Of a stretch of 64,000 nucleotides of DNA, positions 47,789-59,500 are shown one piece after another; position 1 is the stretch's first letter; each line of letters starts with the position of its first letter. The DNA comes from Durusdinium trenchii (Eukaryota; Sar; Dinophyceae; Suessiales; Symbiodiniaceae), in assembly GCA_963970005.1 (NCBI GenBank), contig CAXAMN010001292.1, positions 170,431-234,430 of the forward strand, in the 5' to 3' direction. The position numbers were made by a program, and so were the translations under genes. The notes under the pieces were generated by a model, which searched no databases, was not told where the DNA came from, and saw only the letters and a program-made list of their open reading frames with translations.

Positions 47789-47931
47789 CAACCCATGTCT
47801 CGTTTTCACACCATGCAGGTGTACCAAACCGGTACATTCCATGGGCCCTTACGGCTCAAATCCCGGAGGCCTTGAGCCCCTCGTGCGCGCGGTTGCAAAA
47901 CCGTGTGCATGGGCACTTAGCGCACTTGACA
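47768..47931 (+). repeat. 3' LTR of copia element 2
   Basis: 164 bp, two substitutions from the left LTR, overlapping the last codons of the polyprotein. Confidence 0.95.
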
Positions 47932-50453
47932 ATATATATATTATTGCCGAATGGATGCCAGATGCTGGGAAACCCTAGAGAACCCGCAAGCCAAAACCCA
48001 CAGAACCCTAAGGAAGCGCCCCAAGTCCACCCAAAAAGACATCCAGAAGTCCAGAAGTTAAGTAGCGAAATTTGCAAGCCAAGCCCAAAGCTGTAAAGAA
48101 CCGGAACCCGGAAGCCAAACCCAAAGAGACCCGAAAGAAGCGAGCCTTGAAAGCAGATCGAAGCCCAAACCCGGATGCTGGTTGGCGGGTGCCAGATGCC
48201 GGGGCGAGAAGACCGGGGCCGGATGCCGGTTGAGGGTGCCACATGCGGGGGCTGGATGCCGGATGTGGGGGGCAAATGCCGGTTGCCGGCGGTTGCTGGG
48301 CGTGGGATGCCGGTGCCAGATGCCGCGTACCCGATGCCGAGTGCCGGAATACAAACCATTTAAAGCGTACACTTGCAGGTTTGTTGGCCATAGTGCGAGT
48401 ATTTTAAGTTGTCGATTCACGAGTGCTTTGACTCCATTCACCAAAAGATGGAAGGGTTTTTGTTACCCACAGTTGCCCAAACTTTGTGTTTAGGGGTTAC
48501 AAAGAAAGAAACCTCACATTCTTGGTTTGACCTGTTGGATGGATTGACTTATAGCAGTCAAGTTGTCAAGACTGTGAGGAGACAAGCCAGACGAGTCTCA
48601 GAACACGAGACCAGACCTGGAGGTGAGCCGTCACTCTGGTGTTCTTTTTGACCTTGATGCCATAGATCCCAAAACGTTGTTCGCTTCAGCTCTTCATAGT
48701 TGTACCCACTTCTTACACATAAAGCCAAGCAAACTCAAAGAGTGTTGCGTGCTCCTGAGCTGTCTTGCCCCCTGTGTTCCTGGATTTGGAATCTGGGAAA
48801 GGCAGTCTTGATCCCAAACAATTGATGTGAGAGTACACGAGTATGTGAACCAAGCGGTTTCAACGAGTATGTGAATCAAGCTCATTTGCAAACCTTGAGC
48901 CATTTCGATGTCAGAGTGAAACTGACCTTCCTTAGCCCGAGTGAGACATCTGGTGAGTGAAATTGACCTGACCTGAAGCTGTATCAAACCGTCGATCTGA
49001 TGAGCATGTCCGGTCCAGTCTAAGACCGAGTGTAAGGCTTTCTTAAGACGCAATGCGCAACACGTGCACTTGCGTAAAGAGAAGCTGTCCAAGTGCGCTT
49101 AGAAATCATAAATGACGGATGGAGCCGATTGGCCGCTACATCACTTTCCAAGTCCACCTCCTCCATATCCCCACCATCCGTCTTGAAAGAAGGAGGTGTT
49201 GACGCCTAGTGCCGCTCTTTCGTTGAGCACGCTTCGACCGACTTCAAAGTATTCTTGACACACGCAATGCACAACAAAAAAAGCCGGCTGAGTGGAAGGG
49301 AGTCAAATTAATGAGAACATGTTGGCCCGATGCTATCAATGGCATGATGTTAGGGGCATAATGAAAATGACCCTGACACCCACGTGCCTGGCCGCTGTCA
49401 GATTGTTTCAATGCAAGACCTTGTGACTAATGGGAACCCAAGGGAAAGGGAGGACGAGGGAATCAAGTTAGAACAGAAGAGGAAATAGGGTGTGTATATA
49501 TATAATTCTTTCCGCTTGTCTTCGATATGTGGGTGGCTTGTGTCACAGACTGTTTGTTTGGCCTTTTCATTTTTCAATTTCTTTCTCAATCTCTTACTGG
49601 CATTGTTCCCCGTAAGGCTGCTTGTTTCATTGTCCTTCACGTTTTGGCAGCTTGCTTTTCAATCTGTGCCTTCGAGTAGCATGTTTCGCTGCCTCTGTAG
49701 GGTTTCGCAGCTGTATTGGAATTGCTGTTCAAATGTGTTGAGTGCCCGCATTCTGACAAGGGCCTCATGTTTTTGAGCCGCAATGACTTTTCACACTCCT
49801 GTTCCCAAGGTGTCTTCGACATGAGTTACCACTGTCTTTCACAAAGACTGTCCCTACTTGCAGCCTTTGAGATTGAGTGTCTTTTGAGACAACCCAAGCA
49901 ACTCTAGAAGATTCAATGTACATTTAATTAGGAATTCTTAATATTGGATCAACTGATCTTCACAAGGCAGTGTCTCCTGAGGCCTCCATATTTGATATAA
50001 CTCGGAAATACCGTGAAAGACAGTCCCTACCCGTGAAACACAGTCCCTACCCATGACAGAATCGTGAAATGGAGGCCTCACCAGGGGATGACAAACATAT
50101 ATATGCTGTTACAGCATTCAAGAGAGATAAACTGGTGCTCTATTTATGTATCGTGTCGTGTTTAAAATAGTTTAGCTGTTGAGAATGAAAAAGCCATGGT
50201 CTTACGCTGCCTTATAAAACCACACAACCGTGATTGAGCGTGAATGTGACAACGACGTCAGAGACATGAGTTACCAATGTCTTTGGACTTACTGGGTGTT
50301 TTTTGCTGACATATTGATGAATATTGGATGTACAGCAAGCTGGCGACTCGAGCCTGACAGAGGAGGAGAGAAAGACACATTGCTGGCAAATGTGGTGTTT
50401 GTGGTGGACTGTCTTGCAGGTGTCTGAACAATTTGGGAGTTGTACTTCGGCAG
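47932..50453. other. Intergenic with a GATGCCGG minisatellite
   Basis: 48170-48345 is a tandem array with core GATGCCGG. Long frames on both strands at 47785-48493 are by-products. The rest (48350-50453) has no gene I can support. A short duplication (ACATGAGTTACCA and flanks) occurs near 49818 and 50264. Confidence 0.35.
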
Positions 50454-51739
50454 TACTTGCGCTGAAAGTGAGCATGGTCAAAGCCAAAGCTATTCATTTG
50501 TGCAAGCAAAGAAGATTTGCAATGCACGGATGCCTGTAGTTGCGCAGGAGGCTTTGCACAGAGGCGCTTCTTACAGTGCTAGCCCTCGTGTTCCCGCGTG
50601 GTGGGTTGATCCACATTAGTTTGGTGGACGTTCTAACAAAAGCCGTCCCACTTTTGAAAAGTTTTGTTTGTGCATCCTATCGATTGGATCAATCCATATC
50701 GCTAGTCGTTCCTCAGCATTTTGGGCTGGACACGAAGACAGCCATCGTTTGGACACTAAAAGGAAGAAGTTTGGCACTAGTCACTAGTCAGTTGAACAGC
50801 TAGTTGTTCAGTCGTATCCATGTGCAGCGCATCTATCCTGCTAGTCAGCTTGCTGTTTACAGAACGCGCAGATATGTACCTAAATGCAGACGAATTCAAT
50901 GTTCCTCGTTGGCGTTCATGAATTGGTTTGTGTGCAGGATTGTGAGCGCTCGCTTTTGCCAGGTGTTCCTCTTCGTGTTCCCCATTTGTTCTCCAAACAT
51001 GTGAAATCAAGACTTGAAGCTTCTTCGCAGCCTCGGGTGTCGCAGTCTTTCACCAGTCGCCGCTGTGCACTAGCGCATCCAGGTGCGATATCGGAATGAC
51101 ATGTGTTGCACAAATGCCTTCAGACTTCAGACCTTTGGATAATAGTGTTTACACAAGCACTCAAATCAACTCAACCAAAAGTGTAGTAAAGCGCATCTCA
51201 CCTCTTTGAAGTTTCCGAGAGGATCTGATCGAGACTAGCACCGGCCAGTATGGTGAAAAGTGCGACCATCAAACTGCCTTTTAATTTCATTTGTTTGCCT
51301 GCGAGGTGACACAGATGATCGGTGAGATGGAGAAGAATATAGGCAATCTATCCAGGCAAAGCGGCAACAGTCCAGACAGCCACAGATTGGACAGATTTTG
51401 TTCTTTGGTGGCAGGAGTAACTCAACTGATAGCACTGGCTGCGACTGTGGGTCTCAGTCTCGCTCTGGCGAGGGCCACGGAGTGTTATTCCGATTCCCAT
51501 GCTACTGTTTGACACTCTCATGCCCAGGATCTGCTGGCTCGCTTGGGATGCCCACCACTCCCAAGCAGGCATGCAAGGGTATTTGAGGGGTTGGATTGGG
51601 CTGTTTGTTCTTTCTTGTTGCTTTCAGGAGCAAGCTCAAGGGTTGCAGGAGATTGTAAGTGCACAAAGCTTTGCCGTTGGAACGGTTCGTGGTTTTCCCT
51701 TTTCCTTTGAAGGTTGTTCTGACTGGAGGAACTCCTTGA
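50454..51739 (+). CDS. 3' part of a second multi-exon host gene
   Basis: Likely exons: 50938-51082 (DCERSLLPGVPLRVPHLFSK to RRCALAHP), 51220 to about 51255 (DLIETSTGQYG), 51306-51479 (VTQMIGEMEKNIGNLSRQSG, then LIALAATVGLSLALA, a hydrophobic helix), 51528-51578 (DLLARLGCPPLPSRHAR), 51628-51654 (EQAQGLQEI, followed by canonical GTAAGT) and 51713-51739 (VVLTGGTP and a stop). The last exons join in phase if 51255 and 51479 are followed by GA donors (GAAAAG, GAGTGT). The 50938 exon's link to 51220 fits by phase. 50454-50619 is another coding-like patch. A single membrane helix near the C-terminus suggests a tail-anchored or membrane protein, family unknown. Its stop lies 121 bp before element 3. 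Confidence 0.5.
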
Positions 51740-51860
51740 GTTGAACTATCCCTCACCAGTCATTGTAGTCCATGAGGACCTGACGCAGACTCGAAGATGA
51801 GAAGACAGTCGAAAGTTAGAAACCATTGAAAACAATACAATAAATATGTCTTTCAGTTTG

Positions 51861-52156
51861 TGTTGAGATCAACAATTGGCAGCTCAGGGTATTCGTTGAG
51901 TTGGAGTGAGGTGGTGGTGAAGTAGAAAAAGGGAAATGAACTGAACTGGTAGATCTGGTTGATCTCAGGTGCCGGCCCACGAAGTCCAGCCAAGATACGA
52001 ATGCCGCACTCTTTTCCAAGGTGCAGGTGTCCTCGGGAGGTGTGTCTCACCTCAAGACGTAGCCACAAGGCTTACCATGCGCAAGCCCACCCTTAAGGTG
52101 AAATGGTTGCGGGCATGAAAACTCACATCACCTGGTTTCACGGCGTGAAATTCACA
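51861..52156 (-). repeat. 3' LTR of copia element 3
   Basis: 296 bp, about 99% identical to the other LTR, preceded on the + strand by the target duplication GTTTG. Confidence 0.95.
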
Positions 52157-52255
52157 CAGGTGAAAAAGTGAGAGAAGAAAAACAAACACTTCTCGAAGGG
52201 AATGCTCTGTCTGGCACCGCTCAAGGTGTTGCTTTCAAAAGTAGAATTCCAAATT

Positions 52256-53581
52256 CTAAGGCGCATCGAATCCAGCTTCTCTTCGTTCTCTTCTAAAACT
52301 CAACGACCAGTAGTCGTCATTGGTGGGGATGCCAAGGATTTCACGTGCCTGGCGCAGCATTGTCCTGCCAAAAGCGCCGATGCAAAGAGAGCATGGTGCT
52401 CTTTCTTGAATCTCATGCATGGATCGGCATTCCAAACAAGCTCGATCTCGATGAAACACGGTGCCGCTTCTTGTAAAGTAGAAGCTATGCCGGTCGAGTT
52501 GTTCCATGATCGTCACGATCCTTTCCTTGATGAACTGGTCTTTCTCAAATTGAACATCATGCAAGATCCTTTGGATCTCAATGTAGCGCTCCTTCATGGC
52601 ATTGCGCTGCTCTTTGACTGTTTCAAAGTTTTCTTTCAACTGGTTGAAGGCGTCGATGAGCGCTTCACGATCATTCACTGTCACTTCATGCTCTTCCATG
52701 AGAGCTTGATGCTCCTCGTGGAGGATGTGGTTGTTCACCTGCAAGTCATTGAGTTGACGGTAGCACTCTCGGAAGCGAGCCTCAAAATGAGGAAGGTCCC
52801 ACTCAGTCATGGTGGTGGCATCCAAGACATTTGTTTCCTCAGTCTGGGTGCTAGAGTCCGTCAGGTTATCGTCCACAATGGTTTCATTGTCGTCGATGTC
52901 AGGGTCGTCTTCTCTATTCATCAGCTGTCTCCAGGGGATCGCTGTCCATAGGAGGGGTAGTAGAAACAGAAGACCAAGTAGTATGGTACCACATAGGACC
53001 CATAGACTTGTAGTAGGTGAGGTTGAGGTTGTAGTGGGGTTACCAGTGGCTTGTGCAAGTGTTGTTGTACCCATCATGAACATGGCTTGCATAGCTCGAG
53101 AAGCACGCTTAACTGCAAACATCTCCGTGTTTTTCTTTCGTGTGTGGGCATCCTTTTTCTTTGCAGCTTGAAAGCCTTCGTCGGAGGTGATCTTCGTGAC
53201 ATGTGTTCTCAGGCGGTCAGCCAGCAGTTGCGAACTGTCAGCCTTCGTGAGGCTTTCTGCATACTGCATCTCCGAACTCACCCATTTCACTGAAGCGCGG
53301 CAAGCGCGAAGTTTGTCTTGACAAACCAACGTTTCTATTGCCGTGCGCTTGTCAGCACCACATGCTGCTTGGATCTCGTCCTTGGTCAGCAGGTCGTAGA
53401 GGGCTTTTGCGTCCAGCACCATTGATGGTGGACGAACCAGGACAGGTGTCTGTTCATCCTCAAGTGCCAGGTGTGGTTGCCACAGAATCTTCCAAAAGGT
53501 GGTGACAAAAAGAAGGGAGTCAGCGCACTCTGAAGCCGCTTGGCTCTCGGCCGATAAGGAAGAACGGGCGACCCGGGGCAA
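52256..53581 (-). CDS. RNase H end and membrane/coiled-coil/His-Cys tail, element 3
   Basis: Residues 1-112 complete RNase H (RSSLSAESQAASECA, WVSSEMQYAESLTK). Beyond are 330 residues: a low-complexity Thr/Ser stretch, one strong hydrophobic segment (about 193-213) and an acidic region. A long heptad-like coiled coil follows (about 265-360). The end is YFTRSGTVFHRDRACLEC, then CSLC. His 377, Cys 382, Cys 385, Cys 397 and Cys 400 form a candidate metal site that resembles the small SG..(Y/F)H....C motif seen at the ends of some nucleases and Ada-type proteins. Role unknown: anchoring, envelope-like function or nucleic-acid binding are possible. The usable frame enters near 53650. Confidence 0.8.
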   Translation of the reverse strand: MPRVARSSLSAESQAASECADSLLFVTTFWKILWQPHLALEDEQTPVLVRPPSMVLDAKALYDLLTKDEIQAACGADKRTAIETLVCQDKLRACRASVKWVSSEMQYAESLTKADSSQLLADRLRTHVTKITSDEGFQAAKKKDAHTRKKNTEMFAVKRASRAMQAMFMMGTTTLAQATGNPTTTSTSPTTSLWVLCGTILLGLLFLLPLLWTAIPWRQLMNREDDPDIDDNETIVDDNLTDSSTQTEETNVLDATTMTEWDLPHFEARFRECYRQLNDLQVNNHILHEEHQALMEEHEVTVNDREALIDAFNQLKENFETVKEQRNAMKERYIEIQRILHDVQFEKDQFIKERIVTIMEQLDRHSFYFTRSGTVFHRDRACLECRSMHEIQERAPCSLCIGAFGRTMLRQAREILGIPTNDDYWSLSFRRERREAGFDAP

Positions 53582-56500
53582 ACGCCATGACCTCCAATCA
53601 ATGACATTGTATTCGCCAGTTGCTCCATGCAGGATGGAGTTGTGAACCAGGACAGATCTTTGCGACTGGCAAAGCTTGCATCCGTGTAGCCCAAAAAGGT
53701 CACTTCCCTTGGATCACCATTCAGGGCATGGTAGCGAAGACCAGCGTCAGCATTTGTCTTTGCCATCCTGAGAACTTTGTTGGCCCGATCGATGGTGTCC
53801 ACCGTAGCCCTAGTGATCTCACCGGACAACTGGGAAGCTGAACATTGCAAGAAAGGCGCCGTTTGCGTTGATGGCCACTGAAGACCACCTAACAGGCCTC
53901 TGAGCATGGAAGTTTCCTTTTCCGTCAACAAGGAGGTGCTCTGCTTCTTTCGCTCTTCTGGCAGCGAAATTGGTTTCATCTTGTGAAGGTAGTGCGACTG
54001 GTGGAGCAAGGTGTAGTTCTCCTTCTTTTCAATTTTACAGCCACAATACCCCAGTTCACCAGAGTCCAGCCACATTCGAAAGGTGAAGAGCTTTTGAAGT
54101 TGTTCCTTGACCTCCAAGAAGCGGTGTGAATCCATGTTGCCACCTCCTACCAAATCATCCACATGGATGCCAAACAAACCAACAAGGGCGCCAGGTTCTT
54201 CAGGGTTGAGCTGATTGGGCATGTCCAAATCAAAAATCATGAACATGCAAGCGTCCAAGGGGTGTTGCTTGATGCCAGGGATGCTCAGGATCCTCGAGAC
54301 GGCCTCGACGTACCAGCTGCGTGGTGCATCAACAAGACCATACATGCTCTTGTGCAATTTCATGACTTTCTCCTCACCATCTTTTATGCCAAGGAGCCTT
54401 TGTGCGTCTCTGGGGAGACGAACCCAGAGAACTCGTTCAGGTCCATGAGGCTTTCCTCGCAAAAAGGCAGTGCCGATGTCCGAGGTAAAATGACGAAAAT
54501 GAAGCATCTCGCAAATCGACAAAATCATTCCTCGGCTCAGTCTTGTCAAGGTGGGAGAGTTTGTATTCAATGCACCAGAAAGAGCGTCGGGATCTTGAAA
54601 TCCTCTCAAAACCAGGCGAGCCTTTGCTTTTGTTGACTTGTCAGGTTGCACTTTCCAGGTCAAAATGAAGCGAGCCGTCAGGATTCGTTCACTAGGAGCA
54701 TTCTTTGGATCCTCAAAGGTCCAAACGTTGTTGGTGAAGAAGGACTCGAGCTCCTTTTGTTTTGCTTTTGTGAACGAAAGGCGGTCGGCAAGGCTGAGGT
54801 GTCGTTCACTGACTTCATTGTCTGCCTTCTTTGCCATGGTCTTTTGACCTTGAGAAACTGCATAGAACTGTTCGTGTGCAGCTTTTCGATCACAGGCGTT
54901 GATCTTGAAGCGAGTCTGACCTGTCCAGACACCAGTGGAAGTGGTGCCTTTCTTCTTCCAGCGATCATGATGATGTTGTGAACCATCATAGGAGTCACGA
55001 TCTTTGGTCAGGTACTCCAGCTTGATGGGGCAGTCCTCTGTGGTCGGAGTATATGTTCCAACTCGTGGCAGGAAGTGGTTCAAGATGAGGTGATTGCCAC
55101 GAAGTTCCCACACATCATGCACTTCTCCCATGACCGCAAACCCATCTTCACAATGCCAGCCATCAGGAAGCTGACAATCATTCAAAAGATCAATGCCGAT
55201 CTCCTGCGTGGTGAGGGCAGAGTCATCACTGAGTGGCTTGTTGCCATAGGGAGTCGATCGAGACTCAGTCGAAGCCTTTGCTCTGGATGGCCCAAAGGAA
55301 ATGGTCTCTTGCTGACTGAATCGCTTGGCCTTTTCAGAAAAAGTTTCTCCAGCCTTCTCTTTATAACTTTCATCTATTTCCCCCGTCGGGTCACCTTCCT
55401 TTTTCACAAGCTTTTCAGCTTCTGGCAAAACTTCCCCCGAAGGGTCACCTTCCTTTTTCTCATGCTCCAAGGGCATTGGCAAAGATGAAGAATGTGCTTC
55501 TTCAACTCCAATCCGTGGTACTTTCGCAGGTCCAGGTTCTTCAGGTGGTTCCGTGGGAGTGTACTCCGAGTTGTTGTCAGCTTCATCACTGGCGTCGCTA
55601 TCGTGTGTGGTCAATGATCTCTTGAGTCCATGAGGTTCAGGACAGAGACTTTCTGGTGGAGCGACTTCAGTGTTGGGCATATCATCATCTTCTTCTTTCT
55701 CCTCATCAGACTGCGCATCTTCCAGCTTTCTCTTGTTGGATCTTGACAGGTCGAGGTACTGAGTGACTCCACGACCGCGAATCTGCTGGAGGGCTTGGCG
55801 TGCACGATCCATTGGACCTGAGGAGTCCTTGACATCGGTCTGGTTGTTTTCGATGATGGGGCGTGTATGCTCAAATGAAGCTCGGATCAACACTGTACCA
55901 TGCACAAGCCAGTACATCTTCTGTTCAGCGTCGACCATCGCAACAACAGCGGGGCCACGCCAAACAATCTTGGGACCCAAAGCAGCTTGTCCAGTTGGCA
56001 AGTCCCTGTAGTAGTGACATCGCTGTCCCAAGACCAGTTGCTGCGTGCGTCCACGGTATTGTCGAAGTAGAGCACGACGAAGTCTGTCATCATTGCTTGC
56101 CTTTGCTATTGTATGTGTTGCCAGCTCTTGGAAGTGCATCTTCTGTCGGAAGGCTTCTGAGGGTGTCAACTGTGCAGGAGCGATTTGTTCATCGATCATA
56201 GCACCTGGCAGGTTCGGAGTGTAGCCAACTGTCCATTGCAGTGGAGAGAATCCATGAACATTTGGCATCCTGTTCACTTGAGGAATCACATAGCATAGGG
56301 CCTGGATGATGCCGTCGTCAGTATAGTCTTGTGTGTCCAGGAGAAAAAGTTCAACAGCTCGTCGAACCACTTGATGACGACGTTCCAGGATGCTCAATCT
56401 CTCGTGAGCTTGGCCAGGGCTGATCATCAACTCCACATTGTGCTCTGATGCCCAACGTCGCATCTGGTCACTGCACCAAGCTCGATGTTCGTCTACCTGG

Positions 56501-59500
56501 AGGACATTCATGGTGCCAAAGTGGCGAACCCAAGATCGTTCCAGAGCTTGAATGAAGTCATTCGTGGTCTCCGAAGCCAACAGTCGAGCAGCTACCAAAC
56601 GAGTCGTGCAGTCAGAAATGACCAAAATCGGAATTGGCCGAGAAGATTCATCACGTTTCAGCTTCAACCACATAGTGTCAGCCTGAACACGGTCATTGAA
56701 GAACGTGCCCCGGTATAATCCAGTCTTCGGAACTTGTGGTGGAGGTTGTCTGTGCTGACACAAGGGGCAATCAAAATCTTCCAAGGCCTGCATGAGAAGG
56801 TCATTGCACTTCTGTTCTTGGAGTACTCGTCGAAGTTGAGCTTTGGGAGGATGACCAAGATTCCTGTGAAGGCGAGCGATCGTCCGGGTGGCTTCAGAAG
56901 CATTCTTGGGGATGAGTCGCTTCATGATGCCTCTGTATTGTTGTTTTTGTTTTTCAGGCTCAACATCTTCTCCAACGTAGATCTCCTCCATCAGGAAGTG
57001 GTGGATTGCTTGAGCCAAGTGTTGACACATGGAGGGCTGATAAACTGCAGCAGCTGAAGCACGATTGCCAATCATCGGTGAACTGCCTTCAAGTGGAAGA
57101 TGACATGGGCAACCAGGACATGTGGCCGTGATCAACTCAGCCAGCTTGGGATCAGACGCTGCCAAGGTAGTAGGCTTTTTGATTGGAAGCCATTGTCCGT
57201 CATGATCAGGTAGTCGATCTCCGACAGCACATTGATCCAAATGTCCTTTGTACCATTGTTCATCCATGCTTTTGAAGGTTCTTGTCTTCCAACTATCAGA
57301 AGGTTTGGGTGACTCCAAGATGGCATGGTCTTTGCGCTTGAGCTGATTGCAGTACACTTTCTTTGAAAAACGAAGGTGCGTGTTCTCTTCAACATCACGT
57401 TCAGCTTGAAGCACTTCATGTTGCCATGGTTCCCGACATCGAAGTCGTTGAAGAGGACTCCATTTTCGACAAGGTGGGGCGAGCCAAACAAAGCGAGGAG
57501 CCATTTGTTCCTGGAGATCCAGGAAAGCTTTCTGATGAGCACGCTGTGTGAAGTCCCAACCATTGTTGATGTCGAAGGTCAGAACTGCATGGCCAAGGTT
57601 GGCGAGTTCCTTGCTGAGGTTACCGCTGCCACTGTATAGTTCCCAACTTTGAAGCTGTCCCTTCTCATAGACGGCCAAAGCCTGATGAATCATATGTTTC
57701 TGTTGAGCCAGTTGATATTGTTGTTGGTTTTGGATGCTTTTCATCAACTTCAGGCCAGCAGGCTTGTAGACAGCTCCGGGGTCTTCATCATAGTTCATGT
57801 CTTGCCCAGAAACATCAATGATGTCCTCGTCATCGACGTGAAGGAGCACTTCACCCGGAGAGCGACCTGTCTGTTCCAAATAGCTCTGAAAATCAACTGT
57901 GCCGTCATGAAGGTCGGGGACATTCTCAATGGTGTCGTCGGTCATGAGGTCGAAATGCCAAAGTTGGGGTGTCCATTCTTGACCATCAAGAAACATGGAC
58001 ATCATGTATTCGCCTTTTGAACCTCGTTGAGCGTCATGCCAAGGTCCATCGTTGTAGGACAGAGTGTCCTTCTGGTAGTCGATCTTGATGCCAAAGTGGG
58101 CCAAAATTGGCCTGCCAACCAGGAATGGAGTGTTGCCATCAACAATGAACACTTGGATTCTTCCGGACTTGGTGTCAATGATCACCGGCAAGTGAACCGA
58201 CCAAGCAGCATGTCCAGTGTGGTCTCCTCCAAACTGAAACAACTTGTTGGCGGGGCGAAACTCAACGCTTCCAATGTCAACACCATGATGTTGCATGTAG
58301 GTGACAACCATGAGCATAGTTTGGTGTCCCACCACAACACTGCTTGCTCCAGTATCCAAGATGCCAAAAACACCTTTGCCCTGCGAGGTGACGTCTGTGT
58401 AGCCATTGACAGGCAATGCCATCATTGCAGCTTCACTCTTCTGTCGTTTGGGCGATGAGGTAGTTGAGGAACTCTTCGGCGATGAGGTGTTCATTGGACA
58501 TCGTGCCGCCCAATGTCCAGCTTGTCCACACTTCAAGCAAGTCAAATGGTATCCAGCACTTTGTGTACGTGCGGTCAAATTCCTGGATGGACTCTTGCTC
58601 TTGCTCTTGTTCTTTCCTTTGCTCTTGCTTTTGCCTTTCCCTTTCCCTTTTGAGGAGGGTGGAAAAGGAATCGAAGGCGCTGTCGAGCTTGAAGCCATAG
58701 GCGAGGAAGTGGGAGGCACTGCATATACGGGCCAAAAACCACGAGATGCTTTCAAATCTGAGAACCGCTTGCGGGCATCCAAATAGGTTGCATAAGCGGT
58801 CTCAACTTCTTCACCCCACTCTTCTTCCAGGAAGGCGTGTTCGTCTTCACCAGGTTGTTCCTGGTAGAAACCGGTCTCGGTGGTCTCATCTTCCTCAGGG
58901 AAGTAGTCGAGCTCAGGATTCTCCTCCTCCAAGGTGTAGGCCTCATAGTCGAGCTCTTCATCATCATATGGATATTCTTCTGTCGTGTACGCTCGGCCAA
59001 CATTGCGGCTCTTCCAGGATGAACTCGAATTGCGACCAGTCCAGCGGGTGGAGGATGAAGTCTTGAAATCCTGTCCAAACAAGAAATACAATGCACTCTC
59101 CACCTTGGCGATCTCAGTGTCACTTCCAACTTGTGACATCACAAGGTGGCGTTGTTCCAAGGTCAAACCAGCTCTTCGAAGGAGGAGCCAGCCGCTGATG
59201 GCATCTGGCACTTTGATGCCATGGCGTTCGATTTCACGTTGTCGTTCTTTGTGCTCAGCCACATAGGTCAAGAGCGTCTGCTCAGGGCGTCGGCCCATGG
59301 TGAAGAAAAACAACTCCATGCTTCTAGGGGCTTCGACCCTCGAGTCATACTTGAAGCACTTGTCGAGGAGGGCCAACACTCGAGGAAATCCATCTTCACT
59401 TTCTGCAAGTTTCTCGGCGTCGGGTTCGACTTGGCGCCAAGAAACTCCATTCAAACTCGTCAGGAGGTTTATCGTGGCCTCCTTGGCTTTGTTCTGGATG

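Larger units (their letters stand above)
39733..47931 (+). mobile_element. Copia-type LTR retrotransposon 2 with long C-terminal tail
   Basis: Two 164-bp direct repeats (TGTGAAGA to CTTGACA) differ at two sites. The target is an AT microsatellite, so the flanking ATAT on both sides is not diagnostic. The primer site is CTGGTAGCGAGAGCC. Order is Gag, knuckle, protease, methyltransferase-like domain, integrase, reverse transcriptase, RNase H, then a 450-residue membrane/coiled-coil tail. Three frame changes and one in-frame TGA break the polyprotein. Confidence 0.95.

Noticed and set aside
48008..48444. Overlapping minus frames of about 128 codons
   Set aside because: They translate the GATGCCGG array and flanks; no domain is visible.
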